Shown in pieces: positions 8,345 through 16,857 of a stretch of DNA of 64,000 nucleotides; positions within the stretch are counted from its first letter, which is position 1; the number at the start of each line of letters is the position of its first letter. The notes below the pieces were generated by a model. The model did not search any database and was not told the origin of the DNA. It was given only the letters and a program-made list of their open reading frames with translations. Origin of the DNA: Bowmanella sp. JS7-9 (GTDB lineage: Bacteria; Pseudomonadota; Gammaproteobacteria; Enterobacterales; Alteromonadaceae); contig NZ_JXSY01000018.1 in NCBI RefSeq assembly GCF_004329715.1, positions 124,001-188,000 on the forward strand, read 5' to 3'. The translations under genes and the position numbers were made by a program.

Positions 8345-8977
8345 ATGGCTGTTGCCGCGAATAAACGTTCAATCATGACGTTGTTTTCAGACACGATTGA
8401 TATCTATAGTCATCAGGCAAGAATCGTGCTGGCAGAGAAAGGTGTAGGTGTCGAGATCGTATTTGCTGATCCTAACAACCTGCCGGAAGATCTGTTGGAT
8501 CTGAATCCCTACGGTACAGTGCCTACTCTGGTAGATCGCGAATTGGTGCTTTATGAATCACGCATCATTATGGAGTATCTGGACGAACGCTTCCCGCATC
8601 CACCGTTAATGCCGGTTTACCCGGTTAGCCGTGGTCAGAGCCGTCTGATGATGCACCGTATTGAGCAGGACTGGTATAGCCTGGCTCACCGCATCCTCAA
8701 AGGCGAGGGAGACGTTGAAGCTGCCCGTAATGAATTACGTGAAGCTATTCTGAGTCTTGCGCCATTGTTTGCCGATACCCCTTTCTTTATGAGTGAAGAA
8801 TTCAGTCTGGTTGATTGCTACTTAGCACCATTGCTGTGGCGTTTACCGCAGTACGGTATTCAGTTAACTGGCGCAGGCAGCAAAGAAGTGACTGCCTACA
8901 TGAAGCGTATCTTTGCGCGTAATTCATTTATTGCGTCGCTGACCGATCAGGAACGCGAAATTCATAATCCGCTGTGA
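8345..8977 (+). CDS. sspA: Stringent starvation protein A
   Basis: RNA-polymerase-associated protein with a glutathione-transferase fold. It acts in stationary phase and acid tolerance, and in E. coli lowers H-NS levels. The 210-aa sequence has the thioredoxin-like N-terminal half (about residues 12-85) with NPYGTVPTLVDRELVLYES, and an all-helical C-terminal half. This is typical of SspA rather than catalytic GSTs. A strong TGGAGG site precedes the ATG. It overlaps sspB by 4 bases, and petABC-sspAB is a common gammaproteobacterial order. Confidence 0.95.
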   Translation: MAVAANKRSIMTLFSDTIDIYSHQARIVLAEKGVGVEIVFADPNNLPEDLLDLNPYGTVPTLVDRELVLYESRIIMEYLDERFPHPPLMPVYPVSRGQSRLMMHRIEQDWYSLAHRILKGEGDVEAARNELREAILSLAPLFADTPFFMSEEFSLVDCYLAPLLWRLPQYGIQLTGAGSKEVTAYMKRIFARNSFIASLTDQEREIHNPL

Positions 8978-9357
8978 ATATGACGCCCAATCGCCCGTAC
9001 CTGTTGCGGGCGTTTTATCAATGGATTGTGGACAATGAATTGACGCCCTATATCGTGGTTGATGCCACGCAGGATGGGGTTGAGGTGCCACAAGAACACG
9101 TGCGTGATGGTCAGATTGTGCTGAATATCGCACCGGGTGCCTGCAACAATCTGAGCCTGGATAATCATTATGTGTCGTTTGAGGCGCGCTTTGGTGGCGT
9201 CGCACGCCGACTCATGATGCCAGTTAATGCCATCATGGCGATATACGCCCGTGAAAATGGTGCAGGTACGATCTTCGCTGATGAGGAAGAGCCGGATGAG
9301 ACTCCACCTCCGTCGCCCAAGCCTAAAGGCAAACCCAGCCTGAAGATTGTGAAATAA
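8974..9357 (+). CDS. sspB: SspB, ClpXP adaptor
   Basis: Adaptor that delivers ssrA-tagged, ribosome-rescued proteins and RseA fragments to ClpXP. The folded domain (about residues 6-108) contains the recognisable PYLLRAFYQWIVDNELTPY start and the IYARENG strand. The variable linker is acidic and Pro-rich, and the C-terminus PSLKIVK matches the ClpX-tethering tail (LKVVK-like) known from E. coli. The start overlaps the sspA stop by 4 bases. Confidence 0.95.
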   Translation: MNMTPNRPYLLRAFYQWIVDNELTPYIVVDATQDGVEVPQEHVRDGQIVLNIAPGACNNLSLDNHYVSFEARFGGVARRLMMPVNAIMAIYARENGAGTIFADEEEPDETPPPSPKPKGKPSLKIVK

Positions 9358-9384
9358 AAAAGCCGACTGTTGTCGGTTTTTTTA
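9354..9384. terminator. Bidirectional terminator between sspB and the methyltransferase gene
   Basis: CCGAC and GTCGG pair around TGTT, flanked by A-runs on one side and T-runs on the other. The hairpin can therefore end transcription from both convergent genes. Confidence 0.85.
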
Positions 9385-10128
9385 TTTCTTGGAAAATGCC
9401 ATCACCACTCGATTCGTTCTGCCCCTTACACTGGGATCCCACATTGGGATTGTCATTGGATCATCCAGATTTTGTAAGAAATCCCCTTCCTTGACTAACA
9501 CAAAGCCCCACTGCTGCATGCGGTCTTTAATTAGCTGAGGATCGATTCGATGCAGTTCCTGCCCGCTGGTGTCAGGTGTGCCAGGTAACGCCGCATGGTC
9601 GGTTATGGCGATAATGCCATCATCTTTTAATGCACGACGTAAGGTTTGCATAAATCTGGCATCGTCGATTTTTTGCCAACCATTTTTGGCGTCTACGTGG
9701 TACAAGTCATGAAAACTGAGAAAAAACCAGATTCGGTCGTAATAGTCAGCAGGTAGATCCAGCGCATCAGTTTCCTGAGTAAGGACCCTGGCATTGGGCA
9801 GACGATTATCGGCAAAACGCTGATGAATCTTTTCCGGGCCGACATAATTAATGTATGCCTGATTATTCAGCGCATCGACCTTTCCCGCGTTACCCACAAC
9901 ATAAGCAGTCAGCTCGGTGTAATAGCCGCCACCGGCAAACATATCCAGCACTTTCATGCCCGGCTGCAAATCAAAAAAGCGTAATACCTGATCCGGCCGG
10001 CGCTTGGCATCCTGCTCAATATCTGCGGATGGTCTGGCCGCATGTTCCAGCGCAGCGCTTATTGGGTCGCTGGCCAGCGCGTTGGCACAGCAGATGAAGG
10101 TGGATAAAACTAGAGTAATCAGACGCAT
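9382..10128 (-). CDS. Exported class I SAM-dependent methyltransferase-like protein
   Basis: Predicted Rossmann-fold methyltransferase of unknown substrate. I place the start at the ATG at 10128 (248 aa) because ACAGGAG lies 6 bases upstream and the next residues form a clean Sec signal peptide (about 1-19, ending ALA). An upstream in-frame extension to 10350 reads as noise. SAM motif I is the VLDMFAGGGYYTE stretch (about residues 60-72). Later motifs include the segment around IWFFLSFHDLYH. A signal peptide on a SAM enzyme is odd, because SAM is cytoplasmic. Similar exported members exist in other proteobacteria, as far as I recall. It is convergent with sspB. Confidence 0.8.
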   Translation of the reverse strand: MRLITLVLSTFICCANALASDPISAALEHAARPSADIEQDAKRRPDQVLRFFDLQPGMKVLDMFAGGGYYTELTAYVVGNAGKVDALNNQAYINYVGPEKIHQRFADNRLPNARVLTQETDALDLPADYYDRIWFFLSFHDLYHVDAKNGWQKIDDARFMQTLRRALKDDGIIAITDHAALPGTPDTSGQELHRIDPQLIKDRMQQWGFVLVKEGDFLQNLDDPMTIPMWDPSVRGRTNRVVMAFSKK

Positions 10129-10213
10129 AGGTGCTCCTGTTGAGTTCATCCTAGTGTTGGCGTGATTAGCGTGCAGTACAAGTAAACAGGGACGAATGCG
10201 CTTAGGGATGCGA

Positions 10214-10759
10214 CTAGCGTAATTGTTTACGCGGATTAATCTCTGGCTGTAATTGCCAGCTAAAGCGTTTTTGATAGCGCACACCAACCGGAGTTGATAC
10301 CGACTCAAACAGATGAAATTGGTCAAACAGACAGCGAATATTCGGCTCAACTAACGGCGGCGCAGGTGGTTGCTTGCATTTACGCGCCAGCGTCAAATGC
10401 GGGGTATAACCATCGCGTGGTACATTAATGCGTGCTATCCCTCCGGCTTTTTGACTCAGCGCGACTAACTGCTGATGAGTGGGGCAATAATCATCGATAC
10501 CTAACCAGAACACTTTGGGACGGGCAAAATAACCCACATGATTCAGATTCAGTGCAAATGGCGCGGGCAGTGATTGATTATTCAGGAAGCTCACCATGTC
10601 ATCCACCTGACTGTGACTGGCTTCGCCTAAAAATGCCAGCGTAATATGGTAATTGCCCGCAGGCACAGCTGCGTCTAATGGCGGCAGATATTTTTGTCGC
10701 CATTGCTCGATAGCAAAGCGCGAGGCGGGACTGGGTTCCAAAGCGAAAAAGCAGCGCAT
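10214..10759 (-). CDS. thpR: RNA 2',3'-cyclic phosphodiesterase (2H family, LigT/ThpR)
   Basis: 2H phosphoesterase that hydrolyses 2',3'-cyclic phosphates on RNA ends and can ligate tRNA halves in vitro. The two signature HxT motifs are present as HITLAFLG (about residue 41) and HLTLARK (about residue 132). The start is either ATG 10765 or ATG 10759. I prefer 10759 because AGGA lies 6 bases upstream of it but abuts the first ATG. At 181-183 aa the length is normal. The gene is divergent from hrpB. Confidence 0.9.
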   Translation of the reverse strand: MRCFFALEPSPASRFAIEQWRQKYLPPLDAAVPAGNYHITLAFLGEASHSQVDDMVSFLNNQSLPAPFALNLNHVGYFARPKVFWLGIDDYCPTHQQLVALSQKAGGIARINVPRDGYTPHLTLARKCKQPPAPPLVEPNIRCLFDQFHLFESVSTPVGVRYQKRFSWQLQPEINPRKQLR

Positions 10760-10873
10760 AGTCATTCCTGAATATCTTCCGATTCTGCATTAAGTGCGTC
10801 TGATAAACGCGTGCAAAACTATAAATAAACCCCGGCTATGGGTAAGATCAGCCCAGTTTAACCAAAAAGTACC

Positions 10874-13318
10874 GTGCGCGTGTTACCAGTCGCAGAAATT
10901 TATCCTCAGTTACAACAGGCGTTGCAATCTGGCAATGTGATCCTTGCTGCGCCGCCGGGGGCGGGCAAGTCCACTTACCTGCCGTTGATGTTATTGCAAA
11001 ATAACGTGTTCGCTGGCCAAAAGATACTGATGCTGCAGCCTCGCAGGCTGGCCGCTCGTAGTATCGCAGGTTACTTGGCCAGTCAGTTAGGCGAGTCACT
11101 AGGCAAGCGAATCGGCTATCGGGTTCGTGGTGAAACCAAAGTGAGCAAGGATACGCAACTGGAAATTGTGACCGAAGGGATCCTGACCCGCATGTTACAA
11201 AGTGATCCGGAACTAAGCGGCGTTGGCCTGGTAATTTTTGATGAGTTTCACGAGCGCAGTCTGCATGCGGATTTAGGCCTGGCCTTTACTTTAGAGGTGC
11301 AACAGGGCTTGCGCGATGACCTGAGAATTCTGGTGATGTCTGCCACCCTGGACGCACAGCAATTGCACAAGTTAATGCCCGACGCGGAAGTATTAAGCAG
11401 TGAGGGACGCAGTTATCCGGTCTATGAGTTGTATGTGAACGATAACTCGCAGCGGCCTGTTGCTGCCAAGATAGCTGATGTGGTTAATCGTGCATTGCAG
11501 GAACAAAGCGGCAATGTGCTGGCCTTTTTACCCGGTAGCGGTGAAATTCGTCAATGTGCCCAATTGCTGCAAGAGTGCGTGAGTGCGGATATTCAGATTA
11601 TGCCATTGTATGCCGATCTGGACCGGGCCAGTCAGGACGGGGCCATTGCCCCGCCTGCGCCGGGTATGCGTAAGGTGGTGCTGGCCACCAATATCGCTGA
11701 GACCAGTTTGACCATTGATGGGATTCGGGTGGTGGTCGATAGTGGTTTGGAAAAGCAGGCCGCGTTTGATCCTGTCCGGCAAATGACGCGATTGTCTACG
11801 GTCAGAATCAGTCAGGCATCGGCCACGCAGCGAGCAGGCCGGGCCGGGCGTTTGTGTGAGGGGGTCTGTTATCGCATGTGGCCGCAAGAGCAGCAAAGTC
11901 GGCTGGTCAGTCACCATTTGCCGCAAATTGCCAGCAGTGATCTGGTTCAACCTGTGATGGAAGCGTTGGCGTGGGGGACACCGCTGATGCAATTGCCCTT
12001 GTTGGACAAGCCGCCCAAGCCATTACTGGACGTTGCGCATGCTCAGTTAGCCCTGCGCGGTGCGATGGACGATAACGATAAGCTCACGTCTTTGGGGCGC
12101 GAATTACACAAGCTGGGTACAGAGCCGGCCATTGGTGCCATGCTGTTGTTTGCCAAAACGTTTTCTAACGCACATTTAGCGCTGGCATGTGCGCTGGCGA
12201 CTATTCTGGAAAACCCTGCCGCATTTCGTCGCGCCGGCGTGAGTGTGAGTCGCTGCCTGCAGCAATTGCGTCAGCAACCTAGTGGTATGGCCGGGCGTCA
12301 ATATCAGCAGTGGCTGGCAAGGTTTCACCTCGATGCCGATTTGCATTGGCCAGAGCAGGATTGCGCCCTGTTATTAGCGGCGGCTAATCCCCAATGGGTC
12401 GCCAAAGGCCGCGGGTTCGGGCGCTTCGTTTTAGCCTGCGGTGCCGGCGCTAAACTGGATGAGCAGGACACTCTGGCTCATGAGAATTTGCTGGTGGTTG
12501 CGGGTTTGCTGGATACAGGTAAGGCGGATGTGCTGATTACTTTGGCCGAGCCGCTGGCGCTGGCATCATTACAACAACACATGCCCCATTTGATTACTGA
12601 CGAAACTGTGTGTCAGTGGCAGGGCGAGCAGATTCGCAGCACCAGACAAACCCGGTTAGGCAAGATTGTCTTAAATGAGCAAGCGTTGAATCGCCCGGGT
12701 CCTGAGCAGTTGGCAGAACTGTGGCGAGAGCGTTTACACAGCCTGACAGCCGAGGCATTACCATTAGACGACAATGCACGGGGATTATTGCAACGCATGC
12801 GCCTATTTGCGAGCCTGGGTCTGGATGACACCTTCCCATCAATGGACGATGCCGTACTGATGGCACAGGCCGACCAATGGTTATTGCCTTATCTGCATGA
12901 CAAAACCCAATGGCGTGATCTGGCTGGGTTAAATTGGACGGAGTTGCTGATGAGTCGACTCAGCTGGCAACAGCAAACTGCGTTTCAACAGGCGCTGCCG
13001 GATGCTTTCCCCATTCCCACCGGACGCAATGCAAAATTAGATTATCGAGCCAATGGGCAGGTGTATTTGAGTGTGCGAATGCAGGAAATGTATGGTCAGG
13101 CGACCAGCCCGGTATTAGCCAATGGGCGTATCGCTGTGATCGTAGAATTATTGTCACCAGCCGGCCGGCCCTTGCAAACCACTGCCGATTTAGCCGGATT
13201 CTGGCAAGGTAGTTACCGCGAGGTTCAAAAAGAGATGAAGGGACGATACCCTAAGCACTTCTGGCCAGATAACCCGGCAACCGCCCAGGCAACGGCAAAA
13301 ACTAAGAAAAATATGTAA
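10874..13318 (+). CDS. hrpB: ATP-dependent helicase HrpB
   Basis: DExH-box helicase of the DEAH/RHA group; its cellular substrate is poorly defined. Walker A is APPGAGKST (residues 26-34), and the DEFH box with the HERS extension lies at 123-129. SATL and QRAGRAGR motifs follow in the helicase domain, then a helicase-associated domain and the HrpB-specific C-terminal region. The start is GTG, and 814 aa is the usual length. The stop overlaps the PBP1b start (TAATG), and mrcB follows hrpB as in E. coli. Confidence 0.95.
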   Translation: MRVLPVAEIYPQLQQALQSGNVILAAPPGAGKSTYLPLMLLQNNVFAGQKILMLQPRRLAARSIAGYLASQLGESLGKRIGYRVRGETKVSKDTQLEIVTEGILTRMLQSDPELSGVGLVIFDEFHERSLHADLGLAFTLEVQQGLRDDLRILVMSATLDAQQLHKLMPDAEVLSSEGRSYPVYELYVNDNSQRPVAAKIADVVNRALQEQSGNVLAFLPGSGEIRQCAQLLQECVSADIQIMPLYADLDRASQDGAIAPPAPGMRKVVLATNIAETSLTIDGIRVVVDSGLEKQAAFDPVRQMTRLSTVRISQASATQRAGRAGRLCEGVCYRMWPQEQQSRLVSHHLPQIASSDLVQPVMEALAWGTPLMQLPLLDKPPKPLLDVAHAQLALRGAMDDNDKLTSLGRELHKLGTEPAIGAMLLFAKTFSNAHLALACALATILENPAAFRRAGVSVSRCLQQLRQQPSGMAGRQYQQWLARFHLDADLHWPEQDCALLLAAANPQWVAKGRGFGRFVLACGAGAKLDEQDTLAHENLLVVAGLLDTGKADVLITLAEPLALASLQQHMPHLITDETVCQWQGEQIRSTRQTRLGKIVLNEQALNRPGPEQLAELWRERLHSLTAEALPLDDNARGLLQRMRLFASLGLDDTFPSMDDAVLMAQADQWLLPYLHDKTQWRDLAGLNWTELLMSRLSWQQQTAFQQALPDAFPIPTGRNAKLDYRANGQVYLSVRMQEMYGQATSPVLANGRIAVIVELLSPAGRPLQTTADLAGFWQGSYREVQKEMKGRYPKHFWPDNPATAQATAKTKKNM

Positions 13319-15645
13319 TGGCAAAAAAAGCAGTAACTAAACCGACACCAACAACGACGCCACGCAGATTCTCACCTTGGCGCTGGTTTGTAGGGCATTT
13401 CGGCAAATTGTTCCTAGTGGCGCTGGTTATGGCGGCTGGCTACAGCCTGTATCTGGACGCGCAGATTAAAGCCAAATTTGACGGCAACCGCTGGCAGGTG
13501 CCGGCGCAGATCTATGCCAGACCGCTGGTACTCGAAGTCGGCAGTGATTTAACTCTGGCAGAGCTCACCGATGAGTTGCAGTTATTGTCCTACCGTAAAG
13601 TGGCCAATGTGCGCCAGACCGGGGAATACAGTGTGGTGGCGGGGCGGGTGCGCTTTATCCGCCGCGCGTTTGACTTTCCCTCTGGTCATGAGGATGCGAT
13701 TGCCGTCGAAGTGAGTTTTAACGGCGATAAGGTCGCAAGTTTACGGAATTTCAGCACCCAGCAGACGCTGAGCAAAACGGCGTTAGAGCCTTGGCTTATC
13801 ACCCGCCTGGTAAGTAAACAGCGCGAAGATCGAATGTTGGTGAGACTTGAAGATGTCCCCAAATCCCTGACTGATACCTTGCTTTTAGTCGAAGATCGCG
13901 ACTTTTACGACCATTTCGGTATTGCGCCGTTATCTATTCTGCGAGCGCTGGTTGCCAATATCAAAGCCGGTGACAGTGTACAGGGCGGCAGTACCTTAAC
14001 CCAGCAGCTGGTAAAGAATTTTTTCCTGACCCGTGATAAAAATCTGCTTCGAAAAATTAACGAGGCGTGGATGTCGTTATTGCTGGAACTGCGTTACAGC
14101 AAAGATGAAATCCTCGAGGCCTATCTGAACGAGATTTATCTGGGCCAAAATGGCAATAGCGCCGTGCATGGATTTGGGTTGGCCAGCCGCTATTATTTTG
14201 ACCGGCCGCTGAATGAGTTAAATCAGGGTGAGATTGCTTTGCTGGTGGGGCTAGTCAAAGGGCCCAGTTATTACAATCCGCGTCGTTATGGGGAGCGAGC
14301 CCAGGAGCGACGCGATATGATTCTGCGCCTGCTATTGCAGGAAAATCGCATCACCACGGCAGAATACAAATCCCTGAGTAAGCAGCCAATCAAACTGGCC
14401 GATATGGGCAGGCTTCGCGGAGACAAACATCCCGCGTATATGGACAAAGTCCGGCGTGAGCTGGCAGATTCTGTGCCTGATATGCAGACCCTGGATGCAG
14501 GTGTCCGAGTGTTTGTGGCCATGGACCCGCTGGCACAGCGCCGCGCGGAAAGTGCACTGACCTCCCAACTTAGCACGTTGGAAAAGCAACGTAAGCTTAA
14601 GGATCTGCAAGGCGCCATGTTGGTCACTGATATCCGCAGTGGCGAACTGCGCGTCATTGTAGGTGATCGTGATGTGGATTTTGAAGGGTTTAACCGTGCC
14701 TTGGATGCCAAGCGTCAGGTCGGTTCAGAAATTAAACCGGCAGTGTATCTGACGGCGCTGGAAGACCCTGCGTCCTATACGCTGGCGACACCACTGGATG
14801 ACAAGCCGATTCAGTTACGCAGTACCCACGGTAATCTGTGGAGCCCGAAAAACGCTGACAAACAATATCGCGGCCAGGTGCCCTTGTATGAGGCGCTGGT
14901 GCATTCGTTAAATGTGCCAACGGTTGGTCTGGGTATGCAGGTGGGGTTAGACAATGTGGCAGATATGCTATTTCGACTGGGAGTTGACGAGCCAGTCGAA
15001 GCTTATCCGGCAATGACGCTGGGTGCAGTCAACTTTTCGCCGCTGATGGTCAACCAAATGTTTCAGACGATTGCTAATGAGGGTCTGCATATTCCGCTGC
15101 ATGCCTTGCTCGCAGTCACCGACAATGACAATCGCCTAATCTGGCAGCGGGATTTGCCTGCAGTGCAGCGCATTGACGCCAAGGCGGCCTATCTGATGAA
15201 TTACGCGTTACACAAGGTCACCACGGAAGGTACCGCCAGGCAGCTCGGCTCAGCATTTCCCGATGTACACCTGGCAGGTAAAACCGGTACCACGGACGAT
15301 TATCGCGATAGTTGGTTTAGTGGGTTTGACCGAACCAGTGTGGCCACTGTGTGGGTAGGCCGGGACGACAATCAGTCTACCGGCTTAACGGGGGCTTCCG
15401 GTGCCATGCAACTGTACGCCAGTTATCTGCATCAACAACATCCAAAATCCTTATTGCGCAGTATGCCGCAAGGGGTAACTATCACGGCCTTTGATCAGCA
15501 TGGCGATATGCTGGCAGTTAACTGTCAGGCTAATCTGCGCCTGCCCGCCATTATCGATGAGCAGCGTCAGTTGCAAAATTGTCAGCCGGTTAAGCCCGCT
15601 ACCGAAAAGAAATCCTGGTGGGAGAAGTTATTTGGCGGACGTTAA
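13318..15645 (+). CDS. mrcB: Penicillin-binding protein 1B, bifunctional peptidoglycan synthase
   Basis: Class A PBP that polymerises glycan strands and cross-links peptides in the periplasm. It has a short cytoplasmic tail and one membrane helix (about residues 28-46), then the UB2H-like domain that binds LpoB in E. coli. The GT51 glycosyltransferase follows, with catalytic Glu192 in EDRDFYDHFG and QGGSTLTQQ at 222-230. The transpeptidase carries SxxK as Ser470 in GSEIK, SxN as SLN, and KTG in AGKTGTT. At 775 aa it is complete. No LpoB gene is adjacent. Confidence 0.96.
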   Translation: MAKKAVTKPTPTTTPRRFSPWRWFVGHFGKLFLVALVMAAGYSLYLDAQIKAKFDGNRWQVPAQIYARPLVLEVGSDLTLAELTDELQLLSYRKVANVRQTGEYSVVAGRVRFIRRAFDFPSGHEDAIAVEVSFNGDKVASLRNFSTQQTLSKTALEPWLITRLVSKQREDRMLVRLEDVPKSLTDTLLLVEDRDFYDHFGIAPLSILRALVANIKAGDSVQGGSTLTQQLVKNFFLTRDKNLLRKINEAWMSLLLELRYSKDEILEAYLNEIYLGQNGNSAVHGFGLASRYYFDRPLNELNQGEIALLVGLVKGPSYYNPRRYGERAQERRDMILRLLLQENRITTAEYKSLSKQPIKLADMGRLRGDKHPAYMDKVRRELADSVPDMQTLDAGVRVFVAMDPLAQRRAESALTSQLSTLEKQRKLKDLQGAMLVTDIRSGELRVIVGDRDVDFEGFNRALDAKRQVGSEIKPAVYLTALEDPASYTLATPLDDKPIQLRSTHGNLWSPKNADKQYRGQVPLYEALVHSLNVPTVGLGMQVGLDNVADMLFRLGVDEPVEAYPAMTLGAVNFSPLMVNQMFQTIANEGLHIPLHALLAVTDNDNRLIWQRDLPAVQRIDAKAAYLMNYALHKVTTEGTARQLGSAFPDVHLAGKTGTTDDYRDSWFSGFDRTSVATVWVGRDDNQSTGLTGASGAMQLYASYLHQQHPKSLLRSMPQGVTITAFDQHGDMLAVNCQANLRLPAIIDEQRQLQNCQPVKPATEKKSWWEKLFGGR

Positions 15646-16138
15646 ACCACCGGCAGTCCTGTTCAGTGCCTGTCTGCTGGGCGACGCAGTGCGATACGAC
15701 GGCGGTGACAATCTGCAGGTTCATAACGCAATCCGGATTTGGCACCAGAATGATTGTATATATCGCCTCTGTCCGGAAGTCGCCGGAGGATTACCCATAC
15801 CCCGTCCGGCGGCCGAAATTATCGGCGCGGGTGGCGATGCTGTATTGGATGGCAGTGCAAGGGTCGTAACGCTCGACGGCTCGGACGTTACACCGGCTTT
15901 TTTACTCGGTGCCCAGCGGACCCTGGCAGTTTGCCAGCAAAACAATATCAAAATCGCAGTGCTGACCGAGGGGAGTCCTTCCTGTGGCAGCCAACGTATT
16001 CATGCCGGTCGGTTCAGTGGCAGCAAAACTGCCGGACAGGGCGTGACGAGCGCGTTGCTGCGAACCAATGGCATTAAGGTGTTCAGTCAGCATCAATTAG
16101 ATGAAGCACTGCTATGCTGGTCGTCTTTGTCAGATTGA
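15632..16138 (+). CDS. DUF523 family protein
   Basis: Small protein of the DUF523 family with no established function. I place the start at a TTG inside the last 14 bases of mrcB because GGAGA lies 6 bases upstream. This gives a 168-aa protein beginning just before the family's conserved FSACLLG segment. The longer in-frame reading from 15491 has no family similarity in its extra N-terminus. Conserved features are the ACLLGDAVRYDGG and LTEGSPSCGS stretches, whose Cys residues suggest metal or thiol chemistry. The 3' end overlaps the convergent gene by 46 bases. Confidence 0.85.
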   Translation: MADVKPPAVLFSACLLGDAVRYDGGDNLQVHNAIRIWHQNDCIYRLCPEVAGGLPIPRPAAEIIGAGGDAVLDGSARVVTLDGSDVTPAFLLGAQRTLAVCQQNNIKIAVLTEGSPSCGSQRIHAGRFSGSKTAGQGVTSALLRTNGIKVFSQHQLDEALLCWSSLSD

Positions 16139-16791
16139 ATGCCGCTGCGTTCCAGACGTTGATCAATAAAGCTGCCAATATCCGGAGTGCTCGAACAGCG
16201 CACCATGCCGCCTAACAAACCCGTCAACAAAGATACCGCTTTATTCGCCGCTTTGTTGCAGTCCGTGTGAATGATCTTTGCCTGTAATGCTTTCTCCTGC
16301 GCAGTGCGGTCATCACCTCTTCGAACATCATGCATTGACGGCAAAGCTGCCTGCTGACGCAGTGATACAGCTTGTTCAGTCAGTTGTTGCAGAGCCCCCG
16401 CTTGTCGGTTGGCCAGTGCCCGCCCAATGGCATGCAGGTTGACAGCGTTTGTGTTATTGCTCACTGCGGTGACGTGTCTGTTTGCCTGAGCCTGATCATT
16501 ATCTTTGCCTAACGGTGCCTGATCCGCTTGTTGTTCCGGGGTTGGACGCTGAACAGGTGCAGCAGCGGCATCAGGGGTATTTTGCGACACAATGGCAGGC
16601 TGAACAGGCGGGGGCGCATATTCTGCTGCGGGTTTGGAAAAATAAAGATGTGCTTGCACTGGTGATGGCCGAGCGACGGAACGTATGTCTCTGGTGGCAG
16701 GGGACTGTGATATCCAAATGCCGAGCACCACCAGATGGAGCAATAAGGACACGACAAGCGCAGACGAAAAATGAAATCTACCGGTGGACAT
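16093..16791 (-). CDS. Unknown protein with TonB-like N-terminal anchor
   Basis: I do not recognise this 232-aa protein. It has a short basic N-terminus and one hydrophobic helix (about residues 10-28, SLLLHLVVLGIWI) like the anchors of TonB and periplasmic spanners. A Pro/Ala/Gln-rich disordered region follows (about 40-105), then a helical Gln/Ala-rich stretch (about 110-160) and a small C-terminal domain with two Cys. There is no TonB C-terminal fold and no ExbB/ExbD nearby. The likely topology is N-in with a periplasmic body. It overlaps the end of the DUF523 gene tail-to-tail by 46 bases and precedes no obvious partner. Confidence 0.65.
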   Translation of the reverse strand: MSTGRFHFSSALVVSLLLHLVVLGIWISQSPATRDIRSVARPSPVQAHLYFSKPAAEYAPPPVQPAIVSQNTPDAAAAPVQRPTPEQQADQAPLGKDNDQAQANRHVTAVSNNTNAVNLHAIGRALANRQAGALQQLTEQAVSLRQQAALPSMHDVRRGDDRTAQEKALQAKIIHTDCNKAANKAVSLLTGLLGGMVRCSSTPDIGSFIDQRLERSGIQSDKDDQHSSASSN

Positions 16792-16857
16792 CCCTGACTT
16801 GCCAATATTGATTATCGAATACTAGCGTTAAGACGTGGTTTGTGCGGGAAAGTTCGC

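Noticed and set aside
10129..10350. In-frame N-terminal extension of the methyltransferase gene
   Set aside because: The extra 74 residues look random and the internal ATG at 10128 has a strong ribosome-binding site followed by a proper signal peptide.
12934..13212. Open frames inside hrpB and the chemotaxis genes on either strand
   Set aside because: They are out-of-frame shadows of strongly supported genes, with no ribosome-binding sites or recognisable domains.
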